Origin: Robertkochia solimangrovi
GTDB lineage: Bacteria > Bacteroidota > Bacteroidia > Flavobacteriales > Flavobacteriaceae
Length of the DNA: 64,000 bases
Direction: 5' to 3'
NCBI RefSeq assembly: GCF_007279655.1
Contig: NZ_QKWN01000004.1
Coordinates: 310,001-374,000 of the forward strand
Shown: in pieces, positions 62,952-64,000 of the stretch
Position numbering within the stretch: position 1 is the stretch's first letter
Layout: every line of letters starts with the position of its first letter
Position numbers and translations under genes: made by a program
The notes under the pieces: generated by a model
Database searches by the model: none
Told to the model about the DNA's origin: nothing
The model's input: only the letters and a program-made list of their open reading frames with translations

Positions 62952-63833
62952 TCAACTTCCTCTGAGTTCTACGTCATCGATGGTGATCCCTTCTGGAGAG
63001 AAGGTATTTCCACCACAACGAATCACCAGATAAATCGTACCTGATGCTTCAGGAGTAAAAGTATTTGTAACACTATCGGTTTGAGAATTCTTTACACATC
63101 CTACTTCAGAAAGCGAACCTTCAAAAGGAGTCAGTGCACAACCATCCCAGGTGCTTAATCCCATGATCTTAGTGTCGGCGTATTCAGTTCCGTTCACCGG
63201 TGGTGTGGTTCCTGCATAGACTTCGAACCAGGTCTCATCAAAACTTCCACTGCTTCTTACTGCCATATCGATGGTATAGGTTCTTCCTCCTTCCACCTCG
63301 ATTGCCTGGTAAAGCCCTTGCTGAGCCCAACCACCGTTGGAGTGGATAGTTGCAGAACCATCACTGAACACCCATTCAGCACCACTGGCACTGATCTCCA
63401 GGATCGTCCATTCAGCAATGTCAGCCTCCGAATCGAATCTTCCACCTTTTACAAGGTTTCCTGCAACCGGATCTGATTCATCAACGACCAATTCCTGAGA
63501 TGCTGAATTTGAAAGTCCACCTCTTCCTATAGCTTCATGAACCACTTCATAGGTCCCTGCATCCGGAAGGAATATTTCATATTCAAATTTATTTTTAATC
63601 ACTCTGGAACCCACCTTCCAATTGGAAGTGACTACATTTTCTGTTCCTGACTTTAACAGATAATGATTGAATTCTCCATCGACCGGAGTAATCGTAAAGG
63701 ACGCATCCGCATTCGGATCTGAGAGTCCGTTCCCGTCATTGGGATCTTCAGGCGAACAACTCGTCGCCAGGCCTATTCCTGCTGCCGTCAGCAGGAAAAA
63801 AGCCCAGTGTTTATATGTGTTTATCATTCTCAT
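62952..63833 (-). CDS. PKD/CBM-type surface glycan-binding lipoprotein
   Basis: 293 residues. Lipoprotein signal ends LATSC. Residues ~40-120 look PKD-like (NKFEYEIFLPDAGTYEVVHE); residues ~125-293 resemble a CBM4-type beta sandwich (VKGGRFDSEADIAEWTIL, GWAQQGLYQAIEVEGGRTYT, FSPEGITIDDVELRG). Proteins of this plan directly after SusD act as surface glycan-binding proteins that hold polysaccharide near the transporter. Begins 12 bp after the SusD stop. Confidence 0.85.
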   Translation of the reverse strand: MRMINTYKHWAFFLLTAAGIGLATSCSPEDPNDGNGLSDPNADASFTITPVDGEFNHYLLKSGTENVVTSNWKVGSRVIKNKFEYEIFLPDAGTYEVVHEAIGRGGLSNSASQELVVDESDPVAGNLVKGGRFDSEADIAEWTILEISASGAEWVFSDGSATIHSNGGWAQQGLYQAIEVEGGRTYTIDMAVRSSGSFDETWFEVYAGTTPPVNGTEYADTKIMGLSTWDGCALTPFEGSLSEVGCVKNSQTDSVTNTFTPEASGTIYLVIRCGGNTFSPEGITIDDVELRGS

Positions 63834-63845
63834 TGGTCTCTGTTT

Positions 63846-64000
63846 TTAGTAGTTAGGATTTTGAACAAGTTGTGTGTTTTCCAGTTCCTGTAGCGGAATT
63901 GGGAAGATCTCATTCTTACCAGCTGTAAAACCACGATCGGCAAGTTCAGCTGCAGCTCGCCCTGTTCTTACAAGGTCGAACCAACGATGTCCTTCACCGG
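63846..64000 (-). CDS. SusD/RagB-family lipoprotein, C-terminus only
   Basis: The last 51 codons are present; the rest runs off the right edge. The frame reads GEGHRWFDLVRTGRA, then NEIFPIPLQEL and QNPNY before TAA, the standard SusD C-terminus. Too short for an ORF finder that requires a start. A susC gene should lie just outside the window, upstream. Confidence 0.93.
   Translation of the reverse strand, partial: GEGHRWFDLVRTGRAAAELADRGFTAGKNEIFPIPLQELENTQLVQNPNY

Overview
The window reads as chromosome of a marine-type member of the Flavobacteriaceae (Bacteroidota). The evidence is two SusC/SusD-type glycan-uptake loci, many lipoproteins with surface glycan-degrading domains, promoters of the TTG / TAnnTTTG type seen in this phylum (best before tig and before tRNA-Gly), a folK-deoxynucleoside kinase fusion, a NagB-PIG-L fusion, Wzi, DUF2797 and OmpP1/FadL genes. 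I cannot name the genus from sequence alone. All functional names below come from recognising motifs and family features by eye; no database search was run.

Layout. 1-9.7 kb is housekeeping: NAD kinase (cut by the left edge), a CBS protein, pdxJ, an alpha/beta hydrolase, an OmpP1 porin with an SGNH lipoprotein, a holin-like membrane protein, then tig-clpP-clpX. 9.8-12.8 kb holds DUF2797, a GH3-type acyl-amido synthetase and an ankyrin protein. 12.8-29.1 kb is a GlcNAc-oriented glycan locus. From right to left it runs: a LytS/LytTR two-component pair reading rightwards; a leftward operon of CBM9-like protein, GHL10-like hydrolase, glycosylasparaginase and GH20 hexosaminidase; then SusC-SusD; then a NagB-PIG-L fusion with a sugar kinase. 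A 31-bp element (25 of 31 positions identical) sits ahead of both the CBM9-led operon and susC, and is the best candidate here for an undescribed locus-specific control site. 29.1-41.5 kb is mostly housekeeping: AsmA-like, YhhQ, SppA, folK-dNK, a CpsB-like phosphatase, Wzi, TrmH-like, MutS.

41.6-42.2 kb carries tRNA-Gly(GCC) and tRNA-Leu(UAA). Between them lies a broken tRNA-Leu copy whose D-loop bases are replaced by a 16-bp palindrome. The 3' end of the real tRNA-Leu plus its terminator is repeated perfectly (62 bp) 179 bp downstream. 42.2-48.6 kb is accessory: a metallophosphoesterase, DUF1508, a solitary AT-rich HsdR-N-like nuclease, a LAS-type metallopeptidase-like protein, DUF998, and small membrane proteins and lipoproteins. 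48.7-55.6 kb has an S9 peptidase, class I aldolase, a formylglycine-generating-enzyme-like lipoprotein and a PD40-OmpA protein.

55.9-64.0 kb is a second polysaccharide utilisation locus, running leftwards off the right edge: SusD (C-terminus only), a PKD/CBM surface-binding lipoprotein, GH30, GH5 with a C-terminal CBM6-like module, a second GH30, and GH3. Two GH30 enzymes about 64% identical over their core flank the GH5. The enzyme set fits a beta-glucan with beta-1,6 linkages (for example laminarin side chains or pustulan), which is inference.

In the first glycan locus the parts suggest this route: glycans enter by SusCD; GH20 and glycosylasparaginase release GlcNAc or GlcNAc-derived units, possibly from N-glycoproteins; the kinase makes GlcNAc-6-P; the PIG-L half may deacetylate it; and the NagB half makes fructose-6-P. 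No nagA was seen in the window.
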